Source of the DNA: Staphylococcus intermedius NCTC 11048 | GTDB taxonomy: Bacteria > Bacillota > Bacilli > Staphylococcales > Staphylococcaceae | DNA: 32,884 nucleotides | Assembly: GCF_002902385.1 (NCBI RefSeq) | Contig: NZ_PPQH01000022.1 | Span: forward strand, 1-32,884 | Direction: 5' to 3' | Part shown: one piece after another, positions 8,688 through 17,117 of the stretch | Layout of the letters: every line of letters begins with the position of its first letter | How positions within the stretch are numbered: position 1 is the first letter of the stretch | The notes under the pieces: model-generated | Databases searched by the model: none | The model's input: the letters and a program-made list of their open reading frames with translations, nothing else | What the model was told of the DNA's origin: nothing | Made by a program: the position numbers and the translations under genes

Positions 8688-8707
8688 TAGGGTGTAAAAG
8701 AATAAAT

Positions 8708-8744
8708 AAAAAAGCACTAACACATCACGTGTTAGTGCTTTTTT
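8708..8744. terminator. Bidirectional intrinsic terminator after qoxD
   Basis: GCACTAACAC (8714-8723) pairs perfectly with GTGTTAGTGC (8729-8738) around a 5-base loop. It has six A on the left and six T on the right, so it has a U-tract on either strand. It ends the qox operon on the - strand just after the qoxD stop codon. Confidence 0.9.
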
Positions 8745-8752
8745 GTCATGGG

Positions 8753-9043
8753 TTAAATGTGTGAACCATGACCGCCTTGCATTACCCAGTATGTTCCGAT
8801 AACTGTAATCAATGTAATGATAATCGCGAAGATAACTTTTGCAAGTTGAACACGACCATCTTTACCTTCAGTTAAGTGCATGAACATTAAGAGTTGTAAA
8901 AACGCTTGGATAAATGCAAATCCGAAAATAATTGTTACTTTTGCATGAAATGACAATGATGTATATAGAGTCACGAAAACAGCGAGTAAAGTTAAAATAA
9001 TTGAGGCGATAAAGCCTATTGTATGTTTTACAATTGTATTCAT
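8753..9043 (-). CDS. qoxD: Quinol oxidase subunit 4
   Basis: A 96-residue protein with three hydrophobic segments (about 8-30, 36-58 and 68-90), the usual size and layout of subunit IV of cytochrome aa3/bo3-type quinol oxidases. [17 protein letters not shown] in the second helix is the family hallmark. The subunit helps assemble and stabilise the membrane complex and carries no cofactor. It is the last gene of qoxABCD, overlaps qoxC by 4 bases and is followed directly by a strong terminator. Confidence 0.95.
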   Translation of the reverse strand: MNTIVKHTIGFIASIILTLLAVFVTLYTSLSFHAKVTIIFGFAFIQAFLQLLMFMHLTEGKDGRVQLAKVIFAIIITLITVIGTYWVMQGGHGSHI

Positions 9044-9648
9044 CCGCTATACACCATCCCTATCATATACACTGCTGTGAAGATGAAAATCCACACAACG
9101 TCTAAGAAGTGCCAGTATAAACTTACAATAAATAATTTTGGTGCATTATATTTTGTAAGTCCGCGAGTGGCAACTTGGATTAATAAACAAATAATCCAGA
9201 AGATACCAACTGTAACGTGAGCACCGTGCGTTCCTAAAAGAATGAAGAAACTTGACCAATAAGATGCAAGTTGTGGCGTAGCACCTTCATGCGCATAGTG
9301 ACTGAATTCGAAAATTTCAAAGCCAACGAATCCCATACCTAAAATAATTGTAATAATCATCCAAATTAATAACAATTTCTTGTTCTCTTTACGCATGTAG
9401 TAAATTGCAATACCACAAGTGTAAGAACTTGCTAAAAGTAGGAATGTCATGATTAATACAAGTGGTAATTCAAATAATTCAGTTGTTAACATACCACCAT
9501 AGCTACCGCCGTGTTGGAGGGTTAACAATGTTGCGAAAAGTGTACCAAAAAGTGCGAATTCAGCTGTAAGGAAGATCCAGAAACCGAGTTTGTTTAAATC
9601 GCCTTCATGTGTACGAGCATCAATTGTATTCACATTTTCATTACTCAT
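9040..9648 (-). CDS. qoxC: Quinol oxidase subunit 3
   Basis: A 202-residue membrane protein with five hydrophobic segments, the short form of haem-copper oxidase subunit III. Recognisable family stretches are [20 protein letters not shown] near the N-terminus and [14 protein letters not shown] near residue 140. The subunit has no redox centre; in the family it supports stability of the catalytic subunit. It overlaps qoxB by 8 bases and qoxD by 4 bases, consistent with tight translational coupling in one operon. The start is ATG 9648. Confidence 0.96.
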   Translation of the reverse strand: MSNENVNTIDARTHEGDLNKLGFWIFLTAEFALFGTLFATLLTLQHGGSYGGMLTTELFELPLVLIMTFLLLASSYTCGIAIYYMRKENKKLLLIWMIITIILGMGFVGFEIFEFSHYAHEGATPQLASYWSSFFILLGTHGAHVTVGIFWIICLLIQVATRGLTKYNAPKLFIVSLYWHFLDVVWIFIFTAVYMIGMVYSG

Positions 9649-11629
9649 GATTCATAGCCTCCCTTTCTTTTTGGCGAGCTTTTCTCAAGCGCGCTTCAGT
9701 TTCAGCTACTTCACTTGCAGGGATGTGGTAACCGTGATCTTGTTGGAAACTTCTCCAAATCATTAAACCGAAGACACCAGCTAATGCAAGAATCGCAGGT
9801 AATAATGTTTCGAATACTAAGAAGAAACCACCGATGAAGAAACAGATACCCATCCAGAAACCGATGTGTGTATTGTTCGGCATGTGAATGTCGCTGTAAT
9901 TATGATTGTCAAGATAGTGTCTACCTTGCTTTTTCATTTCAACAAATGTATCAATGTCATCCCAATCTGGTGTGATTGCGAAGTTGTATTTAGGTGGGAT
10001 TGCAGATGCAGTAGACCACTCTAAACCACGACCTAAACCGTTCCAGTTGTCACCAGTTGCTTCACGTGGTGCTTTGAGGTGACTGTAAACAATGTTACCT
10101 ACAAAGATTAAGAACCCAATAGACATCATTGCAGCACCGATTGAAGAAATCACATTTAACAAGAACCAACCATCTTCTGGCATGTAAGTGTATAAACGAC
10201 GTGGCATACCATCAAGACCAAGAATGAATTGTGGTAAGAATGTCACGTTGAAACCAATCATGAAGATCCAGAAGAACCATTTGTTTGGTTTTTCGAATAA
10301 TTTGTAACCCATAGCTTTTGGATACCAGAAAATCATAGCTGCGAAACATGCAAATACAACACCGGCAACAATTGTGTAGTGGAAGTGTGCCACTAAGAAA
10401 TATGTGTTGTGGTATTGGAAGTCTGCAGATGCCATCGCAAGCATAACCCCAGTAACCCCACCAATTGTAAAGTTAGGAATAAACGCTAATGAGAATAACA
10501 TTGGCGATTCAAAAGAAATACGTCCTTTGTGTAGTGTAAATAACCAGTTAAAGATTTTTACACCTGTTGGCACAGCAATCAACATTGTTGTGATTGAGAA
10601 GAATGAGTTAACTAATGCACCATTACCCATTGTATAGAAATGGTGAACCCAAACTAAGAAACTCAAGAATGCGATACCTGCTGTTGCCCACACCATGCTT
10701 TGGTGTCCGAATAATCGTTTACGTGCAAATGTTGGAATAATTTCTGAATAAATACCGAATGCTGGAAGGACAAGGATGTATACTTCAGGGTGCCCCCATA
10801 CCCAGAAGAAGTTTGCCCATAACATCGGCATACCGCCATTAGCTACTGTGAAGAATGCAGTATCAAACACTCTATCAACAGTCATTAATGCAAGTGCTAC
10901 AGTTAACACTGGGAATGCCAAGATGATGATTAACATTGTAATAAATGTTGTCACAACGAACATTGGCATTTGCATAAATGTCATACTTGGTGTCTTTAGA
11001 CGAATGATTGTTACAAAGAAGTTCACACCCGTTGCTAAAGTACCAATACCTGCGATCTGAATGGCAATTAAGTAATAGTTGACACCAGGTCCAGGACTGA
11101 ATTCACCGGCAAGTGGTGCATAGTTTGTCCAACCAGCAGCTGGTGAACCACCAACGATGAATGAAAGGTTAAATAAAAGCATACCCGCTACGAACAACCA
11201 AAAGCTAATGTTGTTCAATACTGGGAAAGCAACGTCACGTGCACCGATTTGTAATGGGATAATGATGTTCATTAAACCAATTACAAGTGGCATTGCCATG
11301 AAGATAATCATGATGACACCGTGCGTTGAGAAAATTTCGTTGTAGTGATTTGACTCTAAGAATGGGTTGTCTGGAACTGTTAATTGAATACGTAATAGAA
11401 TTGCATCAATACCACCACGTACGAACATTAATACAGCACAGATAAGGTACATCAAACCGATTTTTTTGTGGTCGACTGACATGAACCATTCCTTATATAA
11501 ATATCCCCAGAGCTTAAAGTAAGTAATGGCTGCAATGACACCGATAACTAAGAAAGGTGCACTGATTTGAGCCAATGTAATCATCCAGTTACCTTTTACA
11601 ATAAGCTCATTCCATGGAAAGTCCATCAT
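9641..11629 (-). CDS. qoxB: Quinol oxidase subunit 1 (catalytic, haem-copper)
   Basis: The catalytic subunit, 662 residues and about 14-15 membrane helices, reduces oxygen to water and pumps protons. All metal ligands are visible: H103 in STHGVIM and H417 in HFHYT for the low-spin haem, H415 in the same motif for the high-spin haem, and H280 (WGHPEVY), H329 and H330 (WVHHFYT) for CuB. Y284 of the HPEVY motif is the residue normally cross-linked to histidine. The length is that of staphylococcal QoxB. GGAGG at 11639-11643 favours the first of two tandem ATGs (11629) as start. It overlaps qoxA by one base. Confidence 0.97.
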   Translation of the reverse strand: MMDFPWNELIVKGNWMITLAQISAPFLVIGVIAAITYFKLWGYLYKEWFMSVDHKKIGLMYLICAVLMFVRGGIDAILLRIQLTVPDNPFLESNHYNEIFSTHGVIMIIFMAMPLVIGLMNIIIPLQIGARDVAFPVLNNISFWLFVAGMLLFNLSFIVGGSPAAGWTNYAPLAGEFSPGPGVNYYLIAIQIAGIGTLATGVNFFVTIIRLKTPSMTFMQMPMFVVTTFITMLIIILAFPVLTVALALMTVDRVFDTAFFTVANGGMPMLWANFFWVWGHPEVYILVLPAFGIYSEIIPTFARKRLFGHQSMVWATAGIAFLSFLVWVHHFYTMGNGALVNSFFSITTMLIAVPTGVKIFNWLFTLHKGRISFESPMLFSLAFIPNFTIGGVTGVMLAMASADFQYHNTYFLVAHFHYTIVAGVVFACFAAMIFWYPKAMGYKLFEKPNKWFFWIFMIGFNVTFLPQFILGLDGMPRRLYTYMPEDGWFLLNVISSIGAAMMSIGFLIFVGNIVYSHLKAPREATGDNWNGLGRGLEWSTASAIPPKYNFAITPDWDDIDTFVEMKKQGRHYLDNHNYSDIHMPNNTHIGFWMGICFFIGGFFLVFETLLPAILALAGVFGLMIWRSFQQDHGYHIPASEVAETEARLRKARQKEREAMNHE

Positions 11630-12729
11630 TAATGTCCACCTCCACTTTTATGATCTTTGTGTGCCTCAGCGTCTTTGGCACCTTCATGCATTGATTCCAT
11701 TTCGTCCATAGTATGTTTTTGCTCTTTGACGAACTCATTATTATATGGTTCATCATTTTTAAGAATTGCTGCTTTCATACCATGACGTTCGTAGTTGGCA
11801 TTCGTAATACGTGGTTTACGCGCTGGCTTATTCGGTTCGCTTAAGACACCTTCTTTATCATCATAGAAGTTGTGATCTTTTGGCGTGTAATTAAATCGAT
11901 CATAAGCGTAGAAGATGTATTCTGGATCAGCCGCTGGATCAACAAATGCCATGTGTGTACCACTGAATGTTAACTCTTTGTTTTCAGTGATAGGAAGAAG
12001 TTGCTTATCAAATGTGTCCTGATCGAGTTGTTTCTTAGATTGTGATTCTTTAACCCAAGCATCATACTCTTTTTGACTCACAGCTTCAACATTAAATGTG
12101 TGACGTGAGAAACCTTCACCATTGAAGTTTGAGTTACGGCCACGATATGTACCTTCTTCATGTGCTTCATAAGTCCACTCCATAGTCATCGCAGTCATTG
12201 CATACTTTTGACCACCAAGTTGTGGAACCCAGAAACTTGTCATTGTATCCATCGCTTGAAGTTTGAATGTTACTGGACGATCAGTTGGAATTTTAATGTG
12301 GTTAACCGTCTCAATTTTTTCATCCGGATAAGCGAAGAACCATTTGTATCCACCACTTACTGCATAAATGACGATAGGGTCATCTTCAGACTTAGGTGGT
12401 TCCTCATATTGATATAAGGCTTTAACAGTTGGGATCATTAAAGCAATTAAGATAATTACAGGAATGATAAACCAAACTGTTTCGAGAAGTGCGTTGTGGT
12501 GCACCTTACCAGATTCGCGCGTATTACTATAGCGGTATTTATAAGTAAATATCGCGAATAAAATAAGTACAACAGCAACAATGGCAACCATAAAGATGAT
12601 TGAATAAATGATCAAAAATCTTTGGTCGCTGGCCATTGGCCCTTTTGCGTTTAAAACTTCTACATCAGAACAGCCCGCAAGCAAAAACAATGTTCCAAAT
12701 GCAAGAAGCAAAGACTTTAATTTTGACAC
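11629..12729 (-). CDS. qoxA: Quinol oxidase subunit 2 (lipoprotein)
   Basis: The 366-residue subunit II receives electrons from menaquinol. It has a lipoprotein signal with lipobox LLAGC (lipidated C20), then two membrane helices (about 40-70 and 85-108) and a large extracytoplasmic cupredoxin-like domain. The CuA-binding cysteines and histidines of cytochrome c oxidases are absent, as expected for a quinol oxidase. The tail is rich in Glu, Lys and His and ends HKSGGGH. The start is GTG 12729, chosen because GGAGG lies nine bases upstream (12739-12743). It is the first gene of the operon, and a palindrome at 12749-12760 sits just upstream of the ribosome-binding site. Confidence 0.96.
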   Translation of the reverse strand: MSKLKSLLLAFGTLFLLAGCSDVEVLNAKGPMASDQRFLIIYSIIFMVAIVAVVLILFAIFTYKYRYSNTRESGKVHHNALLETVWFIIPVIILIALMIPTVKALYQYEEPPKSEDDPIVIYAVSGGYKWFFAYPDEKIETVNHIKIPTDRPVTFKLQAMDTMTSFWVPQLGGQKYAMTAMTMEWTYEAHEEGTYRGRNSNFNGEGFSRHTFNVEAVSQKEYDAWVKESQSKKQLDQDTFDKQLLPITENKELTFSGTHMAFVDPAADPEYIFYAYDRFNYTPKDHNFYDDKEGVLSEPNKPARKPRITNANYERHGMKAAILKNDEPYNNEFVKEQKHTMDEMESMHEGAKDAEAHKDHKSGGGH

Positions 12730-12748
12730 TTTTTTTGACCTCCTAATA

Positions 12749-12760
12749 CTACAATTGTAG
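12749..12760. promoter_or_regulatory. Perfect palindrome CTACAATTGTAG in the qoxA leader
   Basis: A 12-base perfect palindrome six bases upstream of the qoxA ribosome-binding site. Its centre fits TACAnnTGTA, the core of CopY/BlaI-family operators. No such regulator is encoded in the window, so the function is unknown. Confidence 0.35.
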
Positions 12761-13229
12761 GGCTTACATTAATTTTAAAATAATATGTGATATTTACAAG
12801 TGGCTTTTTAAAAAAACAATCATAAAAATTCTTAGAAACCCTTATTACTCTAGGAATGGCGCTGTTTTTGAGATTTCTTAAAATTATGTGTACATTTTGT
12901 GAAAAGTCTTAATGTTGATGTATTAATGAAGAAAAAGGGGGAAAATGATAAAAATTGCTCATGTTAACTGAAAATTCTTACGATTTAGGCACAGGGTATT
13001 TTGAATTAAAATTTAGGGAATTGACTAATAAAAGTTTGTGAAAAAAAGTGTAAAATAAAAGTGTAGGGTATGAAAGTATATAGAGCTTAATCATGAAATG
13101 GTGAGGTCTGCTCTATATACTATAAAGGGTATTGGTAAAATGTCATTTTGATACACAAGAAAAAACAATGGATAAATGGATGACTTAAAATGAAGAAACG
13201 TTATGCATTCATAATAATAGTGTTGCTAG
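12761..13229. other. Non-coding region between the Ig-like gene and qoxA
   Basis: About 470 AT-rich bases that must contain the qox promoter on the - strand; a weak candidate is TTGTAA with TAAAAT 16 bases on, in the first 60 bases upstream of the palindrome. I see no clear Rex or SrrA site. A 12-base-pair inverted repeat lies at 13075-13121. A 17-codon + strand frame at 13190-13240 starts like a signal peptide (MKKRYAFIIIVLLATH) but has no ribosome-binding site, and it may be a gene remnant. Confidence 0.5.
13075..13121. repeat. Long perfect inverted repeat, function unknown
   Basis: AGTATATAGAGC (13075-13086) pairs perfectly with GCTCTATATACT (13110-13121) around a 23-base loop. There is no T-tract on either side, so it is not an ordinary terminator. 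It lies about 350 bases upstream of qoxA and 110 bases past the 3' end of the Ig-like gene. Confidence 0.6.
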
Positions 13230-13565
13230 CTACTCATTGAGCGGGGCATCTACAACTTTAATGGTACGTGATGACGTTTCGATTGCACCATCAGAATCAG
13301 TGACTTCATATTGTAGTGTATAAATTCCTTGTTTCGTTGTGTCGATATGACCATTGACCTTAATTTTATCAGTTAAGTCACCGTCTTCTTTATCGTATGC
13401 TTTGACGCCATCACAAGGATTGTAGTCCTCGCCAACTTTGATGACTAAATCTTCTACACCTTTAATAGAGGGAACAGTATTTGTTGTTGCCTCTGCATCA
13501 AGATTAGGTGATACGAGTGTCGCTGATACACCAAGTGCTGATAAAGATTGTAGTATTTTGTTCAT
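13230..13565 (-). CDS. Small secreted protein with one Ig-like (DUF5011-type) domain
   Basis: A 111-residue protein. Residues 1-~26 form a Sec signal peptide (basic MNK, a hydrophobic stretch, probable cleavage after AEA). The mature part is a single bacterial Ig-like fold of the DUF5011 type, with the hallmark KAYDKEDGDLTDKI followed by GIYTLQYEVTDSDG and SRTIKVVD. Such domains are common as repeats in cell-wall proteins, but here there is only one and no LPXTG anchor, so the product is probably released or loosely bound. The frame opens upstream at 13586, but GGAGGG nine bases before ATG 13565 sets the start. A lone cysteine in DYNPCDGV is unusual for the domain. The function is unknown. 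It is a single gene divergent from hmp. Confidence 0.75.
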   Translation of the reverse strand: MNKILQSLSALGVSATLVSPNLDAEATTNTVPSIKGVEDLVIKVGEDYNPCDGVKAYDKEDGDLTDKIKVNGHIDTTKQGIYTLQYEVTDSDGAIETSSRTIKVVDAPLNE

Positions 13566-13792
13566 AAAATGAGGCCCTCCATTCAACGCTACAATTTTGT
13601 AATTGTTTGATTAATTAGTATTATACATTTTTGAGCAAAATTAGCTATCCTACTATGGACCGAATTATGTTTGAAAATGGTAAGTTCATTAAATGTGTTA
13701 TTGTGTTGATGTTAGCTTAGCTTATGAATGGCAGACGATACATCAATTCATATAAACTATAGTATGTAAACTTTAAACAGGAGTGATTGTCA

Positions 13793-14938
13793 ATGTTAAC
13801 GCAAGAAGAAAAAGGAATTATTTTAGAAACAGTACCGGTATTAAAAGAAAAAGGCACAGAAATAACTTCTAATTTTTATAATCGTATGTTAAACCAACAC
13901 CCTGAATTACGTAACATGTTTAATCAAACGAACCAGAAAAAAGGATTCCAATCTACAGCACTCGCTCAATCTGTATTGGCTGCTGCGATGAACATTGAAG
14001 ATTTGACACCGATTATGCCAGTAGTGAAAGAAATTGCATATAAACATTGTGCATTACAAGTGTTCCCAGAGCATTATCCAATTGTAGGGGAAAACTTGCT
14101 TGCCGCAATTCAAGAAGTTGTCGGTATTGATGAAAACCATCCAATCATTCAAGCTTGGGCAAAAGCGTATGGCGTCATTGCAGATGCATTTATTATGGTT
14201 GAAAAAGATATTTACGCTGGTATGGCATGGGATGGTTTTAAACCATTTAAAATCACGAAAATCGAAACAGTGACACCTGATATTAAAGCATACACAGTGA
14301 CATCGGATACACAAGACTTAAGTCAATTTACACCAGGTCAATATATTACGGTAGATATCGAAAGTGAAAAACTACCATATAAAGCTAAAAGACACTATTC
14401 TATTATTGATGGGGGTAAAGACTTCTTAACATTCGGTGTCAAACGTGATGTAAGCGAAGGACATGAAGGTGAAGTATCTACGGCGTTACATGATGAATTT
14501 CATGAAGGAGATACATTATACTTATCTGCGCCAGTGGGTGGCTTCAAAATTCATAATGACGAACGTCCTCAATTATTCCTAGGTTCTGGTGTTGGTATCA
14601 CACCGCTGATTTCAATGTATCGCCAAGTTGCGGGGAACGACGTCACTGCACAAATGATTCATGTTGCATCAACTGAATCGGAAGCAGCATTTGTTCCTGA
14701 ACTTGAACGAATCACTGCATCAGGTAAAAACAATCACTTACACATTCATTTGAAAGATAAAGAAGGGTATTTAGAAGCAGACGAATTGAAAACGTACCTT
14801 TCAGAGGATACAGAAGTGTATGTTTGTGGTGGCACAGCATTCTTACAATCTATTCTAAAATCACTACAAACATTAGGTGTTGATCAAGATCGCATCCATT
14901 TCGAAACGTTCGTACCACGTTTAAGTGTACCTGTATAG
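13793..14938 (+). CDS. hmp: Flavohaemoglobin, nitric oxide dioxygenase
   Basis: A 381-residue cytoplasmic enzyme that converts nitric oxide and oxygen to nitrate using NAD(P)H. The globin domain (1-~140) has the proximal haem ligand H85 (YKHCAL), B10 Tyr29 and E7 Gln53, exactly as in E. coli Hmp. The FAD domain (~150-255) contains KRHYSII. The NAD domain has GSGVGITPLISM and ends with FETFVPR. The frame can begin at TTG 13787, but AGGAG at 13779-13783 fits ATG 13793 with 9 bases of spacing. Upstream I see no certain promoter or NsrR-like site. Its position beside qox is functionally sensible because NO inhibits haem-copper oxidases. The gene is followed directly by repeat copy 2, with only a weak hairpin between. 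Confidence 0.95.
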   Translation: MLTQEEKGIILETVPVLKEKGTEITSNFYNRMLNQHPELRNMFNQTNQKKGFQSTALAQSVLAAAMNIEDLTPIMPVVKEIAYKHCALQVFPEHYPIVGENLLAAIQEVVGIDENHPIIQAWAKAYGVIADAFIMVEKDIYAGMAWDGFKPFKITKIETVTPDIKAYTVTSDTQDLSQFTPGQYITVDIESEKLPYKAKRHYSIIDGGKDFLTFGVKRDVSEGHEGEVSTALHDEFHEGDTLYLSAPVGGFKIHNDERPQLFLGSGVGITPLISMYRQVAGNDVTAQMIHVASTESEAAFVPELERITASGKNNHLHIHLKDKEGYLEADELKTYLSEDTEVYVCGGTAFLQSILKSLQTLGVDQDRIHFETFVPRLSVPV

Positions 14939-14945
14939 AATTAAT

Positions 14946-15480
14946 GTCGAGGGGGGGACATCATCATTTTTGATGCTATGGATGCAGTATTTTGTTTAAC
15001 TTGCCCTCCCTATGATTTGTGGCTTCTGATTGCCCTTATGGCTTCGCGTTCCCAGGGGACTTGCCTCAACTAAATTTGGCTTGATTGAAGTTACACTGGA
15101 TGGAAGCCAAATTGGATTTTCGGGAGCAGTACAGAAATCTCATGTGGAACAAAGATTTCGTCGTACTGCCCCCGCAAGGCTGACTAGACTTCTCAAAAGT
15201 ACAAGCATTGAGAAGTCAGACAGCTACTGCGATAAACAGTAGCCACTATCAAAGTCAAGTGACGGTATCTTGTTTTCAACTTCATCCCTCGGGAGTCTCA
15301 GCCTCTGGGCAATCTTGCATCAAATGCAGTCACCTTGCGATGGTTTATAAAATGGAGACAACCCCATAACATCCAATGATGACGTTCCATTCATCCTCAT
15401 TTTGGCTGATTGATCATCATTAATCTATATATGTCCATAAAAAGTATAGGGACTGGGATATTAAGTTTTCCCAGTCCCTA
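14946..15480 (+). repeat. Structured intergenic repeat, copy 2 (long form)
   Basis: About 535 non-coding bases between convergent hmp and folD. The inner long-range stem pairs GATTGCCC (15028-15035) with GGGCAATC (15307-15314), and GGCT (15040-15043) with AGCC (15300-15303). Inside are four hairpins: AATTTGGCTT 15073-15082 with AAGCCAAATT 15104-15113; GCAGTAC 15126-15132 with GTACTGC 15163-15169, extended by AGAAATC/GATTTC; GACTTCTCA 15187-15195 with TGAGAAGTC 15209-15217; GCTACTG 15223-15229 with CAGTAGC 15237-15243. The left outer arm AACTTGCCC (14998-15006) remains, but its partner near 15336 has decayed. The right end is the hairpin GGGACTGGGA 15449-15458 with TCCCAGTCCC 15469-15478. Short open frames here are by-products. 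Confidence 0.85.
15449..15478. terminator. End hairpin of repeat copy 2
   Basis: A perfect 10-base-pair stem with a 10-base loop. On the - strand it is followed by CTATACTTTTTA, so it could act as a second terminator behind folD. Compared with copies 1 and 3 the loop is inverted relative to the rest of the element. Confidence 0.5.
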
Positions 15481-15523
15481 TCCTACATTTGTCAAGGGTT
15501 CAATAATTAAACTTGTTCCAAAA

Positions 15524-15559
15524 CAAAAAAGTGTGCAATGGCTTCAACCATCACACACT
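15524..15559 (-). terminator. Intrinsic terminator of folD
   Basis: On the - strand AGTGTGTGATGG (15548-15559) pairs with CCATTGCACACT (15530-15541), 12 pairs including two G-U, with a 6-base loop and a following run of T. It begins nine bases after the folD stop codon. Confidence 0.88.
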
Positions 15560-15567
15560 TCTTCTTT

Positions 15568-16425
15568 CTATTCAATGCCACGACGCATTTTTTCAGCAAT
15601 TAACGTATTATTGAGTACCATCGTAATGGTCATTGGGCCAACGCCACCAGGCACAGGTGTAATCGCACCTGCAACTTCTTTTACTTCATCATATTCAACG
15701 TCACCTTTAAGTTTACCGTTTTCATCAGGCGTATTACCAACATCAATGACAACAGCACCCGGCTTCACGTCATCTTTGGTTACCATTCCTGGACGGCCTA
15801 CAGCGCTGACAATGACATCAGCTTGTTTTAAATATTCACTAATATTTTGACTGCGAGAGTGTAAAATTGTCACTGTTGCATTTTGTTGAAGTAATAACTT
15901 CGCAACAGGTTGGCCTACAATATGACTGCGGCCGATGACAACTGCATTTTTACCTTCAAGATTAATCTCCGCATGTTTTAATAATTCCATTACGCCGAGT
16001 GGTGTACAAGGAATTAATTGTGCATTGTCTAAGTATAAGCGCCCGATATTGATAGGGTGAAAACCATCCACATCTTTATCTGAATCAATCGCATCAAGTA
16101 CCTTTTGTTCGTCGATATGTTTCGGTAGAGGGACTTGAACTAAAATACCACTCACAGAATCGTCTTGGTTCAACCGGTCTAATTCTTTTAAAACATCTTC
16201 TTCTGAAGTACTTTCCTCTAAATGAATCACTTCTGAAATCATACCAATGTTTTCAGCTGCTTTCTTTTTAGAACGTACATAGCTTTGGCTTGCCCCGTCA
16301 TTTCCGACTATAATAACCGAAAGTTTCGGTGTATAGCCTTGTTCTTTCAATTTTTCTACTTCATCTTGTAAACCTTGACGATAATCTTTCGCAATTTGCT
16401 TACCATCTAAAATCTTTGCACTCAT
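15568..16425 (-). CDS. folD: Bifunctional methylene-THF dehydrogenase/methenyl-THF cyclohydrolase
   Basis: A 285-residue cytoplasmic enzyme that converts 5,10-methylene-THF to 10-formyl-THF, the formyl donor used by PurN and PurH. The catalytic YxxxK pair is Y49/K53 (SYVRSK). [23 protein letters not shown] and the C-terminal signature [11 protein letters not shown] are all present, as is the NADP site GRSHIVGQP. The length is that of the family. A GAGGAGG-like ribosome-binding site lies just upstream of ATG 16425. It is transcribed divergently from purE, and a PurBox-like palindrome (16449-16466) lies directly upstream, so joint control by PurR is likely. Two terminator hairpins follow. Confidence 0.97.
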   Translation of the reverse strand: MSAKILDGKQIAKDYRQGLQDEVEKLKEQGYTPKLSVIIVGNDGASQSYVRSKKKAAENIGMISEVIHLEESTSEEDVLKELDRLNQDDSVSGILVQVPLPKHIDEQKVLDAIDSDKDVDGFHPINIGRLYLDNAQLIPCTPLGVMELLKHAEINLEGKNAVVIGRSHIVGQPVAKLLLQQNATVTILHSRSQNISEYLKQADVIVSAVGRPGMVTKDDVKPGAVVIDVGNTPDENGKLKGDVEYDEVKEVAGAITPVPGGVGPMTITMVLNNTLIAEKMRRGIE

Positions 16426-16448
16426 AAAATATTAGCCTCCTCGGAATA

Positions 16449-16466
16449 ATTCGAACGTTAACGAAT
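16449..16466. promoter_or_regulatory. PurBox-like palindrome next to folD
   Basis: The sequence ATTCGAACGTTAACGAAT contains CGAAC in one direction and TTCG/CGAA arms in a partial palindrome, and it resembles the PurR box (AWWWCCGAACWWT). It lies 24 bases upstream of the folD start, a position expected for control of folD. Confidence 0.4.
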
Positions 16467-16498
16467 GATTGCAATTTGATTATACCAAAAATGAACCG

Positions 16499-16543
16499 AA
16501 ATACGAAATATAGATGTTAAAAAAGTATTAAAGTTCGATTTTT
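16499..16543. promoter_or_regulatory. Pair of inverted PurBox-like motifs upstream of purE
   Basis: AAATACGAAATAT (16499-16511) and, inverted, the complement of TTAAAGTTCGATTTT (16528-16542) place two CGAA cores head to head with about 18 bases between boxes. That is the known two-box arrangement for PurR in Firmicutes. They lie directly upstream of the -35 element. PurR there represses and is released by PRPP. Confidence 0.6.
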
Positions 16544-16546
16544 GCG

Positions 16547-16575
16547 TTGAAAAAACAATTTAAGCTTGTTATGCT
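16547..16575 (+). promoter_or_regulatory. Promoter of the purine operon
   Basis: TTGAAA (16547-16552) and TATGCT (16570-16575) are separated by 17 bases. The predicted leader is only about 50 bases, too short for a purine riboswitch, so control by PurR is the likely mode. Confidence 0.6.
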
Positions 16576-16634
16576 ATACCTGTAATATACAACTATTAAG
16601 ATTAGTATTTCAAATTTTTGAAAGGGTGTTCATT

Positions 16635-17117
16635 GTGAAAGTAGCAGTCATTATGGGGAGTTCTTCAGACTGGCATGTCATGAAAGAAGCATGTGCCATG
16701 TTAGAAGCATTTAACATTCCGTATGATCAAAAAGTCGTATCTGCACATCGTACGCCACATATGATGGTCGATTTTGCAACAAATGCGCGTAGCAATGGTT
16801 ATAGTGCCATTATTGCTGGTGCAGGGGGGGCCGCCCATTTACCAGGTATGGTCGCGTCGATGACAACTTTGCCTGTCATTGGTGTACCGATTGAGTCAAA
16901 AAGTTTAAAAGGGCTAGATTCTTTGCTTTCAATTGTTCAAATGCCGGGTGGGATACCCGTTGCGACGACAGCTATTGGTCAAGCAGGCGCTAAAAACGCC
17001 GGCATTTTAGCTGCAAGAATGATAGGGATGACAGATCAAGAAGTACAAAGCAAACTTGAAGCATACGAACAATCTCTTGTTGAGAAAGTGGAGGCGATGC
17101 AAAATGACCTTCGATAA
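16635..17117 (+). CDS. purE: N5-carboxyaminoimidazole ribonucleotide mutase
   Basis: A 160-residue class I PurE that moves the carboxyl group from N5-CAIR to give CAIR, step 6 of IMP synthesis. MGSSSDW near the N-terminus binds phosphate, SAHRTP (36-41) carries the catalytic histidine and [11 protein letters not shown] is the second active-site loop. The open frame reaches back to 16566, but family alignment (KVAVIMGSS) and the AAAGGGTG site give GTG 16635 as start. It is the first gene of the pur operon and overlaps purK by 14 bases, which fits their consecutive reactions. Confidence 0.96.
   Translation: MKVAVIMGSSSDWHVMKEACAMLEAFNIPYDQKVVSAHRTPHMMVDFATNARSNGYSAIIAGAGGAAHLPGMVASMTTLPVIGVPIESKSLKGLDSLLSIVQMPGGIPVATTAIGQAGAKNAGILAARMIGMTDQEVQSKLEAYEQSLVEKVEAMQNDLR

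Noticed and set aside
10404..11345. Several + strand frames within qoxB
   Set aside because: Shadows of the conserved qoxB reading frame on the opposite strand, with no ribosome-binding sites or family features.
13190..13240. 16-residue signal-peptide-like frame MKKRYAFIIIVLLATH
   Set aside because: No ribosome-binding site or continuation after the stop codon; at most a gene remnant, noted only in the intergenic description.
15030..15242. Open frame in repeat copy 2 sharing a 39-residue core (AVQKSHV, QRFRRTAPARL) with one in copy 3 (27950-28180)
   Set aside because: The shared core is explained by the conserved hairpins C-E. Differences between copies change residues as readily as they stay silent, the frame ends differ, and copy 1 lacks it. 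No ribosome-binding site is seen.
16576..16634. Purine riboswitch in the purE leader, as in Bacillus subtilis
   Set aside because: The leader is only about 50 bases and has none of the conserved aptamer loops or a terminator.
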